Shown piece after piece: positions 21,385-30,437 of a stretch of 64,000 bases of DNA; positions within the stretch are counted from its first letter, which is position 1; each line of letters begins with the position of its first letter. The stretch comes from Bartonella vinsonii subsp. vinsonii (lineage in GTDB: Bacteria > Pseudomonadota > Alphaproteobacteria > Rhizobiales > Rhizobiaceae): positions 1 through 64,000 of the forward strand of contig NZ_CADEAJ010000004.1 of assembly GCF_902825235.1 (NCBI RefSeq), written 5' to 3'. Under the pieces are notes generated by a model. The model searched no databases, was not told the origin of the DNA, and saw only the letters and a list, made by a program, of their open reading frames with translations. The translations under genes and the position numbers were made by a program.

Positions 21385-21561
21385 CTTCACCAAATAAGCC
21401 CCTAATAATTAACAGCAGAACAACCAAAAATTGATAAATGAGGAAGAATTAAAGTTTTTCTTTCAAGTCTTTGTGATTTAAAGAACAATGAGAACAAAAA
21501 CACAATAATTTATCCTTTTATTAATATAATTTTCTGTTGATCTAAGAGTTAACAGAAGTGA

Positions 21562-23772
21562 CTAAAACTTTTGCACGAACGATACCTTAAAGTTACGACC
21601 AGGTTGGCTATAATAATCATCTGGTGTTGCACTTTTACTTGAAGGAAGATCAGAGACATTCCAATATTTTGTATTGAACAGATTATAAACACCAGCTCTT
21701 ACAACAAGCCCTTTTTCACCAAAGGGTTTCCACCATCCTGATATATCAACAATGTTATACCCAAGAACTTTGGGGTAGCTAGATTCTTGAGTAGCTTTAT
21801 CACGTTTTACAGATGAAGTAAGTATGACGTCTGCTCCCCAAAACTCTTTTGCATATCCTAGTCCAACAACCGTTTTTAAAGGTGGGATTGAGCTGAGATA
21901 TTCATTTTTATCAAGATCTTTTCCTTGAGAGTAGACAAGGGCAAAATTGCTACGGAATCCACTATTAAGGGCCAAATGCATTTTTGCTTCAACACCAGAA
22001 ATACGGACATTCGAACGATTCATGTAATGCAGACGCTTCATTCGAAACTCTTCTGACGGCCCTTTATCCATGGTATCTATGAAATTCTTATACTGATTGA
22101 CAAAGCCACTAAGTGAACCACCAAAACTTTTATTTCCATATCTTATGCCAACATCATACCCATTGCTTGTCTCTGCTTTAAGATCAGGATTTCCCTTCAC
22201 ATAATAAGCAGAGGGTCTGATATAAGAGACGTAAAGTTCTGAGACACGCGGTGCGCGAAAAGCTTGCGCCCATTGAGCATAGAACGTTACTTGATTACGA
22301 ACATCCCACTCCATCCGTAACTTAGGAGAGAAATGTGAGCCATTTCTTTCAGGAGGGAATTGATCAGAAATCAGTGCTTTTTCATAAGCAGAGGTTTTTT
22401 GAGGGATATGTTGATACCAATCGTAACGAACTCCAGGTGTTACACGGAAACGGTTATGAGAAAAGCCAATTTCATCTTCAAAAGCAAAACCAAAATTGTA
22501 GCTCTTCGTATCCGGTGAATCTGATCGATTAGCAGGCACAAAGAGACATCCTTGAGCATTTTCCTTCAAATGACAATTATCTCTTCCTAACAAATAATGA
22601 TGAAATTGAGATGACGAAACATCAGTGGCAAGCTTTAATGTATGGCTTACAGTGCTAATATTCACTTTTTTGGAAGCATGAATATTTAAACCATAATTGG
22701 TATTGCGCACAAGATTATCTATCAAATAATCTCCTTTTGGTGCTCTAACACGAACCCCGCTCATAGTATCATTATTTGATTGTTTTAACCAATAAAGTTG
22801 CCCTTGAAACGCATCAAAAAGCGAATTTCCATTGCCATTATAATCATAAGAAAGAGAAAGACGTTCACGGCGTTTATTTTCCTGATTATAAACGGAACCA
22901 GGGGAGTAGTACCTTTCACTCATATTTAATGAATGCGTATTTTTGTTATAATCAAAGCGTTCCGCTGTAAAACCAAGTCGATGGTTTTCATTGAAATATT
23001 GATGAACTTTAAAAAGCAAATTATTTTGGTCAAAATGAGCGGGATTTTTACGTGTACGTTCTTGATATCCCTCTATGGTTCCCATATTTTTACGTTCATT
23101 TCCTTGCTCATGGGAGCCTTGGAAGAGCAAAAATGTTTGTTGAGCACGCACAGCAAAAGCTTGATTTATGCGCCAACTATTATCAACAGAATGATAACCA
23201 CCTTTTATAAGGCTCCCCCAATTTTTTTCTTCAGTGATAAGGTCTTCAGGATTAAGAGTACGCAAAGCGACTACACCACCTAATGCACCAGACCCATAAA
23301 GACTAGAGTCCGATCCTTGAATAACGTCAAATGTGGAAATGCTACTAAAATCAAAAGTTGTATTTCCAGTGGTGGTAGTCCCAGTGCTTCCACGCATCAT
23401 ATCATCACGCAATATATCACTAAGCCACGGAAGAACAATGCCATCCATTGTGGTGAGAACACGGTTCCCATTCAAACCACGAATCACAAAGCCATTTTTT
23501 CCTGAGTTATAGGCTACGGACGGATCGAGACGGCTAATTTCATGGATACCACTGATTTGCTTTTCATCAATATCCTTAGCGGTTTTACGATCAGTTAAAA
23601 TGGTTACTGAACCTGACGCTCCCTCTATTTTTTTCCCTTTAATAACAATCGGTTTAAGCTCAGTTATAGCACTGTTCTCCTTATTTTGCGCAAAAACAAA
23701 TGAAGGAATACAGACTGATAAAGCACTTAAAATCAGGCAGCTTTTATGGATATTTTTTCGTCTTATTCGCAT
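21562..23772 (-). CDS. hutA: TonB-dependent outer-membrane heme receptor HutA
   Basis: Imports heme across the outer membrane using TonB energy. A signal peptide runs to about residue 28. The plug domain (about 45-170) has the conserved VIRGLNGNRVLTTMDG and IQGSDSSLYGSGALGGVV regions. The barrel ends with the aromatic residue of VSFVQKF. The FRAP box (505-508) and NPDL box (528-531) mark the heme/hemoglobin receptor family, but no His lies between them, whereas Yersinia HemR uses one there. It is divergent from tonB. The promoter region holds an iron-box-like site overlapping the -35 element. Confidence 0.94.
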   Translation of the reverse strand: MRIRRKNIHKSCLILSALSVCIPSFVFAQNKENSAITELKPIVIKGKKIEGASGSVTILTDRKTAKDIDEKQISGIHEISRLDPSVAYNSGKNGFVIRGLNGNRVLTTMDGIVLPWLSDILRDDMMRGSTGTTTTGNTTFDFSSISTFDVIQGSDSSLYGSGALGGVVALRTLNPEDLITEEKNWGSLIKGGYHSVDNSWRINQAFAVRAQQTFLLFQGSHEQGNERKNMGTIEGYQERTRKNPAHFDQNNLLFKVHQYFNENHRLGFTAERFDYNKNTHSLNMSERYYSPGSVYNQENKRRERLSLSYDYNGNGNSLFDAFQGQLYWLKQSNNDTMSGVRVRAPKGDYLIDNLVRNTNYGLNIHASKKVNISTVSHTLKLATDVSSSQFHHYLLGRDNCHLKENAQGCLFVPANRSDSPDTKSYNFGFAFEDEIGFSHNRFRVTPGVRYDWYQHIPQKTSAYEKALISDQFPPERNGSHFSPKLRMEWDVRNQVTFYAQWAQAFRAPRVSELYVSYIRPSAYYVKGNPDLKAETSNGYDVGIRYGNKSFGGSLSGFVNQYKNFIDTMDKGPSEEFRMKRLHYMNRSNVRISGVEAKMHLALNSGFRSNFALVYSQGKDLDKNEYLSSIPPLKTVVGLGYAKEFWGADVILTSSVKRDKATQESSYPKVLGYNIVDISGWWKPFGEKGLVVRAGVYNLFNTKYWNVSDLPSSKSATPDDYYSQPGRNFKVSFVQKF

Positions 23773-23899
23773 AACACATCATAACCTTTTTTAAAACATC
23801 CCCTCTCCAGCTCAAAACTATAAAAAACGCTTGACTTAACCATTACAAACGAGCCAGCCAAGCAAAAGTGATTTGATTTTAGCAAAAAACCACAGGAAA

Positions 23900-23928
23900 A
23901 CCATATTAAACATGACAAAAGCAGTCAA
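23900..23928 (-). promoter_or_regulatory. Predicted hutA promoter
   Basis: Read on the minus strand, -35 TTGACT (23928-23923) and -10 TATGGT (23905-23900) are separated by exactly 17 bases, about 128 bases upstream of the hutA start. This is the best promoter-like match in the intergenic region. Confidence 0.55.
23913..23927. promoter_or_regulatory. RirA-type iron box-like site (TGA-N9-TCA) within the hutA promoter
   Basis: The site reads TGACaaaagcaGTCA, so the palindrome extends to four bases per arm. It covers most of the predicted hutA -35 element and spacer, where a bound repressor would block polymerase. Heme uptake in Bartonella is known to respond to iron through Irr and related regulators; the identity of the regulator here is inference. 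Confidence 0.5.
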
Positions 23929-23936
23929 GAAAAAAG

Positions 23937-23966
23937 TTGCATTTTCAAAATAGCTTGTTTTAATGC
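23937..23966 (+). promoter_or_regulatory. Possible tonB promoter
   Basis: TTGCAT and TAATGC are spaced by 18 bases, about 45 bases before the tonB start. It lies only ten bases from the iron-box-like site, so one bound regulator could affect both directions. Confidence 0.3.
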
Positions 23967-24009
23967 ATTTGGATACCGATGTTAAGCTTAGAATAGCGGC
24001 AGAAAGACT

Positions 24010-24792
24010 ATGATTTTTACAAATAAGAGGCGGTTATTAACTCTTTGGATTGGCGCTTTTATTTGCGCTTTTTCTTTGCATATAGTATTGGGAGCACAGT
24101 TCTATTTTCAGAGTACTGGTGTAAGTAAAGGTAAGCTCTCACCTATTGTTATGCTGACTGTTGTGCAAGAAGTTGCACATCCGGATGTTGACGTATATTT
24201 TCCGGATATTTATAGAGATCTATCGAATATGAATACAGAGTCAGAAGAGTTGCAGTCTGATCTCTCAGAACAGGAGTCGGAGAACTTGGACACCATGGAT
24301 GAGGTTCAACCGGAAGAGTCTCAGCATACTGAAGAAAAAAATGATTTTGCATTTCTCAAATCCTTGGAGAAACCTTTTCCTCAAGAAGTAGAGCGTAAAG
24401 TGATCGATAAAAAACCTATACCGATACCAAAGGCTATAGTAAAGCAATCCACTGTAAAGAGGACACCTTCGTCCACCATCCATCAGGGTGGCGATGCAGC
24501 AGCACGTGAGGATGCGTTGTTAGTAGAATGGTTGGCAAAGGTACAGACGCAATTAGAAATGCAAAAAAAATATGTTGTAGGACAGCGTAACAGTTCTGCA
24601 AAAGGAACAGTGAAGTTAGAATTTCGGGTGCATGAGCAAGGGAATATTTTTTCTAGCCGTGTTGTAGTCTCTGCAGGTGATCCAGAACTTGATCGATTAG
24701 CTATGGCGGCGCTTTCCCGTGTTGGCTCTTTTCCTCCACCACCACCATCAAAAGTGAACAAAATTATTAGAGTATCACTGATATTTAGCTGA
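24010..24792 (+). CDS. tonB: Energy transducer TonB
   Basis: A 260-residue inner-membrane-anchored protein that couples proton-motive force to HutA. The single N-terminal membrane helix (about 9-30) has the SLHIVLG segment with the His typical of TonB anchors. A Glu/Pro/Lys-rich periplasm-spanning region follows (about 75-150). The C-terminal domain (about 175-260) has KGTVKLEFRVHEQG, SAGDPELDRLAMAAL and a terminal PPPPPSK ... RVSLIF. ExbB and ExbD are not adjacent and must be encoded elsewhere. It is divergent from hutA with a shared regulatory region. Confidence 0.92.
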   Translation: MIFTNKRRLLTLWIGAFICAFSLHIVLGAQFYFQSTGVSKGKLSPIVMLTVVQEVAHPDVDVYFPDIYRDLSNMNTESEELQSDLSEQESENLDTMDEVQPEESQHTEEKNDFAFLKSLEKPFPQEVERKVIDKKPIPIPKAIVKQSTVKRTPSSTIHQGGDAAAREDALLVEWLAKVQTQLEMQKKYVVGQRNSSAKGTVKLEFRVHEQGNIFSSRVVVSAGDPELDRLAMAALSRVGSFPPPPPSKVNKIIRVSLIFS

Positions 24793-24896
24793 TTTCCATG
24801 GGATTTATGATTCACTTTAACATATGTTATGTTTGTTGCTATGATGTTGTTGTTTGTGGGTTAAGAAATAAAAATGAACGACAGGAGATCATTATA

Positions 24897-27011
24897 TTAC
24901 TTCCATCGACCGTAAAGAAGATCAGCTTTCATATCTGTTTTTCCAGTAAGTCTTGCTTTATAAACGCCATAATTCTCCATAACACGCATCACGTAATTAC
25001 GTGTTTCTGTATAGGGAATGCGTTCAATCCAATCGATGACTTCATCAAGAGATTGCCCTCGAGGATCTCCATAACGTTTTATCCATTCATTGACACGACG
25101 GGAGCCTGCATTATACCCAATAAGAGTCAAGATATAGGATCCATTAAAACGTTCCAATTGTTCACTGAGAAAATAGGCACCCAATGTAGCGTTATAGCTG
25201 GCATCGCTGCTCAGTTTTTGGGGTGACCATGCAATTGAATATTTCTTTGCAAGTGTTTTGGCTGTCGTAGGCAGAAGTTGGAGGATGCCTCGTGCGCCTG
25301 CTTTTGATATAGCTGTCGGGTTAAATTCACTTTCTTGGCGTGCTATAGCATAAACAAGTGCTTGTCCTGCGGCTGATACGTTGGCAGATGTTGGTATAGC
25401 ACCTATAGGATGGGAAAGTGCACCGACATTTTTACCTTGAAAAACAGCAGTTTTTCCGATTTTGAGACTGGTATAATAGTCTCCATTCTTTTCTGCCATC
25501 ACTGCCAGAAGAGCTAATTCCCCAGGGCTTTCTATTTTTTTGCCGAGTTCTCTATAAAAAATTTTAGCTAACTGAGCATAACCTGCTGCTTCAAGGCGTT
25601 GAATTGCTTTAATGGCGTTGCGTGCACTAAAACGTTGTCGTTCAAGGGCTGTTGGTTTAGGAAAAAGAAAGTTGAGTTTTTTTTTGTTAAGTCGTGCAGC
25701 TGCTAATTGGCCATAATAAGTTGTACCAAAATGAGCAGCACGATGAAAATAATTTTGGGCACTTTTACGTTCACCTAGAGTTTCTGCTGCTCGTCCCATC
25801 CAATAATATCCACGGGATGCAGAAAGAGGTGCAGAAGATAATTGGGGAATACGCGAAAAATGGTGCATTGCCGATTTAGGGGCATGAAGAAACCGTAGCG
25901 CATACCATCCTGCATGAAATTCCGCATCGACTGCCAATAAAGATGGCATACCAGTGTGTGTGGAAACGAGTTGATAAGCAATTTTAGGTTTGTTTAAATC
26001 AAGCATTTCGCGAGAAAGGGCACGTTGCTCTTTCCACAATGCAGGAGGGTTTATAAGTCTTAAGACATCTCTTGGTGTGCTCATCAGAAGTGTCGCGGCT
26101 TCATTATATTGTCCAGTTCGCCGAAGATAGCGAATTCGAGCGAATTGTAAGAGAGGATCTTTTTGCCATGATCTCTCCACGGCCCGTAATTTTTGTGCGG
26201 CTTTAGGATCATTTCTTTCAACGGCGACAAAAGCATTAAAAAGAGATTGAGCATGAGCCAATTTTGCAACGCGCTCTGCTGAATCAAAGTGATGTGCATA
26301 AAGCATGAATTGCATGCGTTTTAGATGATCAATAGGTTTTAATGCAGCACTTGCATTTTTAAGAATAAGCCCTTCTTCTTTCGCATTGAGCTTTGTTTTA
26401 TGCCACCATGGTGCAATAATTTGATGGGCACGGATGGTTTGTCCTGTTGCGATAAGTGCTTTCGCAAAGAGAGCCATACCTTGTGCTGTTAAAGGGGGAT
26501 GATGAGCAAATTTTTGGATAATTACATGTGTGGAATTGGTTTCATTGATAAAAGCACGCTCCGCATTACATTGCATAATATCTATACCGGGCCATCCTTT
26601 TAGCTCGTTGATTGCATTGAATATTTCAGAACTTGGGACATTGGCTTGGCTTGATATGCCGATCGCCCATGTCAAAATATGATAATCAAGGCTATTTTTT
26701 TCCATTGAATTACGAACGCTTATTGTTTTTGCAATATCGTTGTTTAAAAGTGCCTCTAAACCAGCTTTAAGGTATTTAAGAGAAACATTATTATTAAGCA
26801 GTGTAGGAGAGCTGTGGGGTGCTTGATAAACCTGTTTAAGAGATTCCTGAGCTTCTTTTTTTGTGACAAAGGGAAGAGGGCGCGCTAGAGGAATTGGCGC
26901 ATTTCTAGGCAAAAGGTGTGTTTGTGCACATGCACTTGAAAATAAGATTGTTGTTGCCAGTATAAGTACAGTAAAGATTTGCACAAAAAAAGAGACAGAA
27001 AGTGGGCGCAT
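24897..27011 (-). CDS. slt: Soluble lytic murein transglycosylase (Slt70-like)
   Basis: A periplasmic enzyme that cleaves peptidoglycan glycan chains with formation of anhydro-muramic ends. Its 704 residues comprise a signal peptide (to about 29), a long region of alpha-helical repeats forming the doughnut-shaped U domain, and a C-terminal SLT domain. The catalytic Glu560 is in ARQESEFNP, followed by GARGILQLLPTTA and GYNAGSRRVNEW. It is transcribed away from dapA and is probably a single gene. Confidence 0.92.
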   Translation of the reverse strand: MRPLSVSFFVQIFTVLILATTILFSSACAQTHLLPRNAPIPLARPLPFVTKKEAQESLKQVYQAPHSSPTLLNNNVSLKYLKAGLEALLNNDIAKTISVRNSMEKNSLDYHILTWAIGISSQANVPSSEIFNAINELKGWPGIDIMQCNAERAFINETNSTHVIIQKFAHHPPLTAQGMALFAKALIATGQTIRAHQIIAPWWHKTKLNAKEEGLILKNASAALKPIDHLKRMQFMLYAHHFDSAERVAKLAHAQSLFNAFVAVERNDPKAAQKLRAVERSWQKDPLLQFARIRYLRRTGQYNEAATLLMSTPRDVLRLINPPALWKEQRALSREMLDLNKPKIAYQLVSTHTGMPSLLAVDAEFHAGWYALRFLHAPKSAMHHFSRIPQLSSAPLSASRGYYWMGRAAETLGERKSAQNYFHRAAHFGTTYYGQLAAARLNKKKLNFLFPKPTALERQRFSARNAIKAIQRLEAAGYAQLAKIFYRELGKKIESPGELALLAVMAEKNGDYYTSLKIGKTAVFQGKNVGALSHPIGAIPTSANVSAAGQALVYAIARQESEFNPTAISKAGARGILQLLPTTAKTLAKKYSIAWSPQKLSSDASYNATLGAYFLSEQLERFNGSYILTLIGYNAGSRRVNEWIKRYGDPRGQSLDEVIDWIERIPYTETRNYVMRVMENYGVYKARLTGKTDMKADLLYGRWK

Positions 27012-27174
27012 AGAGAAAAAACCTTGAGACCTTGCTTTTTGAAAACACTCAAGAATTTCTAGAACACAAGCGTGAAAAACGGGTTAATGTGGGCTGATAC
27101 TTTAAAGAAATATGCAAAATTGAAGAAGATATATGCTAAATCTTATGAGAACTATCGTGAAATTCATCTTGCTT

Positions 27175-27206
27175 CAATAATAGAGCAGGACTATGCTCTA
27201 TTATTG
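27175..27206. repeat. Perfect 13-bp inverted repeat upstream of dapA
   Basis: CAATAATAGAGCA and its exact complement TGCTCTATTATTG flank a 6-base loop, 52 bases before the dapA start and in the divergent region between slt and dapA. No T-tail follows in the dapA direction, so it is not a normal terminator. It could be a leader hairpin or an operator. Confidence 0.7.
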
Positions 27207-27258
27207 CTAATCTATAAAGGCCATAAAAAAATAAAGAGAACATTACAGGGAGTTTATC

Positions 27259-28143
27259 ATGCTCAAGGGAGCTGTTACCGCGCTTATCACACCGTTTGAT
27301 GATGAAGGCGCTATTGATGAGAAAGCGTTTTGCAATTTTGTTGAGTGGCAGATTGCACAAGGTATTAACGGTGTAAGCCCTGTTGGAACTACAGGTGAAA
27401 CACCAACTTTAAGCCATGAAGAGCATAAGAAGCTTATAGAATTGTGTGTAGAGCAGGTTGCTAAGCGTGTTCCTGTTGTTGCTGGAGCAGGATCCAATAG
27501 TACAAGTGAGGCTGTAGAGCTTGCACAACATGCGCAAAAGGCAGGTGCAGATGCAGTCTTGGTAGTTACTCCCTATTATAATAGACCTAATCAGTCTGGT
27601 TTATATACGCATTTTTCTTCCATTGCGAAAGCTATTTCTATTCCTATTATAATCTATAATATTCCTGGTCGTTCTGTGATCGATATGGCTGTGGAAACTA
27701 TGAGAGATCTTTGTCGGGATTTTAAAAATATCATTGGTGTTAAAGATGCAACGAGCAGGATTGAGCGTGTGAGTGAACAACGTGAAAAGTGTGGCAAGGA
27801 TTTTGTGCAGCTTTCTGGTGATGATTGTACAGCATTAGGTTTTAATGCACATGGAGGTGTAGGATGTATTTCGGTTTCTTCCAATGTTGCCCCCAAACTC
27901 TGTGCGGAGCTTCAGGGGGCTTGTTTGCGCGGTGATTATAAAACAGCCCTCAAATTAAATGACCGTCTGATGCCTCTCAATCGTGCAGTATTTATTGAAC
28001 CCAGTCCTGCAGGTATTAAATATGCTGCTGCAAAATTAGGGTTTTGTAACGATATTGTCCGTTCTCCAATTGTTCCACTAAAAGATACCACAAAAAAGAT
28101 CATTGATGCGGCTCTATGCCATGCTGGTCTGCTTAAAGAATAA
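27259..28143 (+). CDS. dapA: 4-hydroxy-tetrahydrodipicolinate synthase DapA
   Basis: Condenses pyruvate with aspartate semialdehyde at the start of the lysine/diaminopimelate pathway, needed for peptidoglycan. It is a 294-residue TIM barrel with GTTGE (43-47), Tyr133 and Arg138 in YNIPGRS and the Schiff-base Lys162 in GVKDAT. A CAGGGAG ribosome site precedes the start. It is followed 15 bases later by smpB and is probably co-transcribed with it. All catalytic residues are present. Confidence 0.96.
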   Translation: MLKGAVTALITPFDDEGAIDEKAFCNFVEWQIAQGINGVSPVGTTGETPTLSHEEHKKLIELCVEQVAKRVPVVAGAGSNSTSEAVELAQHAQKAGADAVLVVTPYYNRPNQSGLYTHFSSIAKAISIPIIIYNIPGRSVIDMAVETMRDLCRDFKNIIGVKDATSRIERVSEQREKCGKDFVQLSGDDCTALGFNAHGGVGCISVSSNVAPKLCAELQGACLRGDYKTALKLNDRLMPLNRAVFIEPSPAGIKYAAAKLGFCNDIVRSPIVPLKDTTKKIIDAALCHAGLLKE

Positions 28144-28158
28144 AATGGTAGAGTAGCC

Positions 28159-28635
28159 ATGAACAAAAAGAAAAACGTGCCAGTACGAAAAATAATTGCT
28201 GACAATCGTAAAGCCCGTTTTAATTATGAAATTCTCGATAATCTTGAGGCGGGTTTGGTACTTCATGGTGCGGAAGTGAAGTCGTTGCGTTCCAATCAGG
28301 CCAATATTGCTGAAAGTTATGCTAGCTTTGAAAATGGGGAATTATGGCTTGTAAATAGTTATATTCCTGAATACACGCAAGCTAATCGTTTTAATCATGA
28401 GCCGCGTCGTTTGCGTAAATTATTAATTTCAAAACGTGAAATGGCACGATTTTTTAATGCGACTTCTCGGGAGGGAATGACAATAGTCCCCCTTAAACTG
28501 TATTTTAATGAAAGAGGATGTGCTAAGTTGGAAATTGCTCTAGCACGCGGGAAAAAGCTTCATGATAAACGCGAAACGGAAAAGAAACGTGATTGGGGAC
28601 GCGAAAAAGCACGGCTTTTAAAAAAATATGGATGA
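28159..28635 (+). CDS. smpB: SsrA-binding protein SmpB
   Basis: The partner of tmRNA in rescue of stalled ribosomes. It has 158 residues with the OB-fold hallmarks [26 protein letters not shown] (seen as [15 protein letters not shown]), the NIAESYA loop and the basic C-terminal tail [20 protein letters not shown]. The dapA-smpB order is common in this group. The ssrA gene is not in the window. Confidence 0.96.
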   Translation: MNKKKNVPVRKIIADNRKARFNYEILDNLEAGLVLHGAEVKSLRSNQANIAESYASFENGELWLVNSYIPEYTQANRFNHEPRRLRKLLISKREMARFFNATSREGMTIVPLKLYFNERGCAKLEIALARGKKLHDKRETEKKRDWGREKARLLKKYG

Positions 28636-28676
28636 CAAAATTGGTTTCTATATCTTTGTCATAGTTCTGAGAGATT

Positions 28677-29351
28677 TCAACATTGATCAAGATATGTTTT
28701 TGCAGCTTCAAAAATTTCATGGAACATAACATCCGTTAAGCGTCCAGTGTTGGTATTATAGCGTGAACAGTGATAGCTTGAAAAGACACGTAATCTTCCG
28801 ATATCATTTATTTTTCCATGTCCGAAAGGATGGGCTAAAATTTTTGCATTGAGGGCGCGTAGAGTTGAATGATGTGCAATAGTGCCGAGGGTGATAACAG
28901 CTTTAAGTTTGGGAAGATTTGTTAAAAGAGGGGAAAAGAAATATCGGCAAGTGTTGATTTCTGCACCAGTGGGTTTGTTTTCTGGCGGAACACAACGAAC
29001 TGAGTTGACAATTGCGACATCAATCAATTCAAGAGTGTCGTCTGCTCTTTCTTCAAAGGTGCCTTGGGCAAAACCAAATTTTTTTAGAGTGGAATAAAGT
29101 AAGTGCCCAGCATAATCACCAGTGAATGGGCGTCCAGTTCGATTTGCTCCGCGTAACCCAGGAGCAAGACCAACAATGAGAAGACGTGTTGTGGTTGCAC
29201 CTTTATAGGGAAAGAATGGTCGCACCGGTGCATTATACCAACTTGGTTCTTTTATACGCCAGTCAGAAATGAACTTGTTTAAGCGTGGGCATAAATTGCA
29301 GTTTTGCGGTGGTTCAGGACAAAGCGATGTTAATTGGTTATTCATAGGCAT
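28677..29351 (-). CDS. Family-5 uracil-DNA glycosylase (UdgB-type)
   Basis: A base-excision repair enzyme acting on uracil and other deaminated bases. It has GLAPGLRGANRTGRPFTGD, seen as GLAPG (61-65) followed by NRTGRPFTGD, and the HCSRYNTNTGR motif near 194. All four expected 4Fe-4S cysteines are in place: Cys18 and Cys21 (CNLC), Cys120 (VRCVPPENKP) and Cys135 (TCRYF). The length of 224 residues is normal. The start may be two codons shorter (29345). It is convergent with smpB and stands alone. No classical Ung gene is in the window. Confidence 0.9.
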   Translation of the reverse strand: MPMNNQLTSLCPEPPQNCNLCPRLNKFISDWRIKEPSWYNAPVRPFFPYKGATTTRLLIVGLAPGLRGANRTGRPFTGDYAGHLLYSTLKKFGFAQGTFEERADDTLELIDVAIVNSVRCVPPENKPTGAEINTCRYFFSPLLTNLPKLKAVITLGTIAHHSTLRALNAKILAHPFGHGKINDIGRLRVFSSYHCSRYNTNTGRLTDVMFHEIFEAAKTYLDQC

Positions 29352-29908
29352 TAATTATTCTTATAAAAATTCTTTTGAGTTGTTTATGAGGTGTATGACG
29401 AATTATATTTTTGTAAACAACCTTGATAAATAAAAATGGGCTATTTGATAACAGAGTTTAACATAAAATGATTGCAAATTCTTTTTCATAAAGGAGCAAA
29501 TCTTTTAGTAATTTATGAGGTGAATAAAAGAGGAATGAAGAGAGGCGCTATGGAATAAAATTCCTTACCATACATACTGTGCATGAGATTGTCGTTATTA
29601 CAAAAAAATGAATAAATTGGAATGATTGCTATAATTTCAAAGGATGAAGTTGCTAGAGTAGAGAGTCAATTTATCAAGTAAGTATAGTTTTTGTTTGAAA
29701 CCGACACTTTTAAAGCTTTTCTTTTAGAAGAGCGTTGGAAACGAATTGGAAGAGGTTATGCGCTTTTATGAAGATTCTAAGATTCTTTTAATAAGCTTTT
29801 TGAGCAAAAAAACAAAGCTTGTGTTGTTTTTCTTGTGTTTTATTTTGATTATTGTATATACTCTAACACCTATTATAAAATTTTTTAAGCTTTAAGAAAG
29901 AGATATAA
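29352..29908. other. Non-coding region between the glycosylase gene and rpoZ
   Basis: AT-rich and without a believable gene. An 8-bp inverted repeat (GTTGTTTA/TAAACAAC, arms 29379-29386 and 29414-29421) lies near the glycosylase start. The right end contains the predicted rpoZ promoter. Nothing else is recognisable. Confidence 0.4.
29833..29860 (+). promoter_or_regulatory. Predicted rpoZ promoter
   Basis: TTGTGT (29833-29838) and TATATA (29855-29860) with a 16-base spacer, 48 bases before the rpoZ start. Plausible, but not unique in this AT-rich stretch. Confidence 0.4.
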
Positions 29909-30307
29909 ATGGCCCGCGTAACGGTAGAAGATTGTATTGATAAAGTCGATAACCGCTTTGAGTTGGTGCTTTTAGCTGGGCATCGAGCGCGTCAAATTTC
30001 ACAGGGTGCGCAGATCACAGTTGATCGTGATAATGATAAAAATCCAGTTGTTGCTTTGCGTGAAATAGCTGAGGAAACATTATCGCCTGCTGATTTGAAA
30101 GAAGATCTTATTCATTCATTGCAAAAGCATGTGGAAGTGGATGAACCAGAAATGGCAAGTGAGTTTATTTCTCATTCAGGTGAATCTGAAAATGTTTTTG
30201 GAGCATCGTCAGAAGAAGAGAGCTGTTCATTTGATTATATGTCAGAAGAAGAGCTTTTAGCTGGTATTGAAGGTTTAGTCGTTCCGGAGAAAAGTGACGA
30301 TTATTAA
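29909..30307 (+). CDS. rpoZ: RNA polymerase omega subunit RpoZ
   Basis: A small subunit that helps assemble RNA polymerase. The N-terminal 60 residues have the conserved [13 protein letters not shown] and [15 protein letters not shown] motifs and the VALREIAE segment. The C-terminal half (about 75-132) is an acidic, Ser/Glu-rich tail that makes the protein longer than the 91-residue E. coli form; such tails are usual in this order. It stands just upstream of rsh, the common rpoZ-spoT arrangement, with a 130-base gap. Confidence 0.95.
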   Translation: MARVTVEDCIDKVDNRFELVLLAGHRARQISQGAQITVDRDNDKNPVVALREIAEETLSPADLKEDLIHSLQKHVEVDEPEMASEFISHSGESENVFGASSEEESCSFDYMSEEELLAGIEGLVVPEKSDDY

Positions 30308-30437
30308 TTGCAGCGATTTATATTTCTGGAGAAAATATACATTGTCATGCGGGAGCGGTTGTTTTTCTTGTCTTTTATTGATGAATTGTTCATGTTCAAT
30401 AAGGGTTAAGTTGTGAAAAGATAAAGGATATGCTCGT

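Noticed and set aside
24483..24815. 110-codon minus-strand frame across tonB
   Set aside because: It is antisense to a clear tonB, and its composition follows from reading the tonB coding strand backwards.
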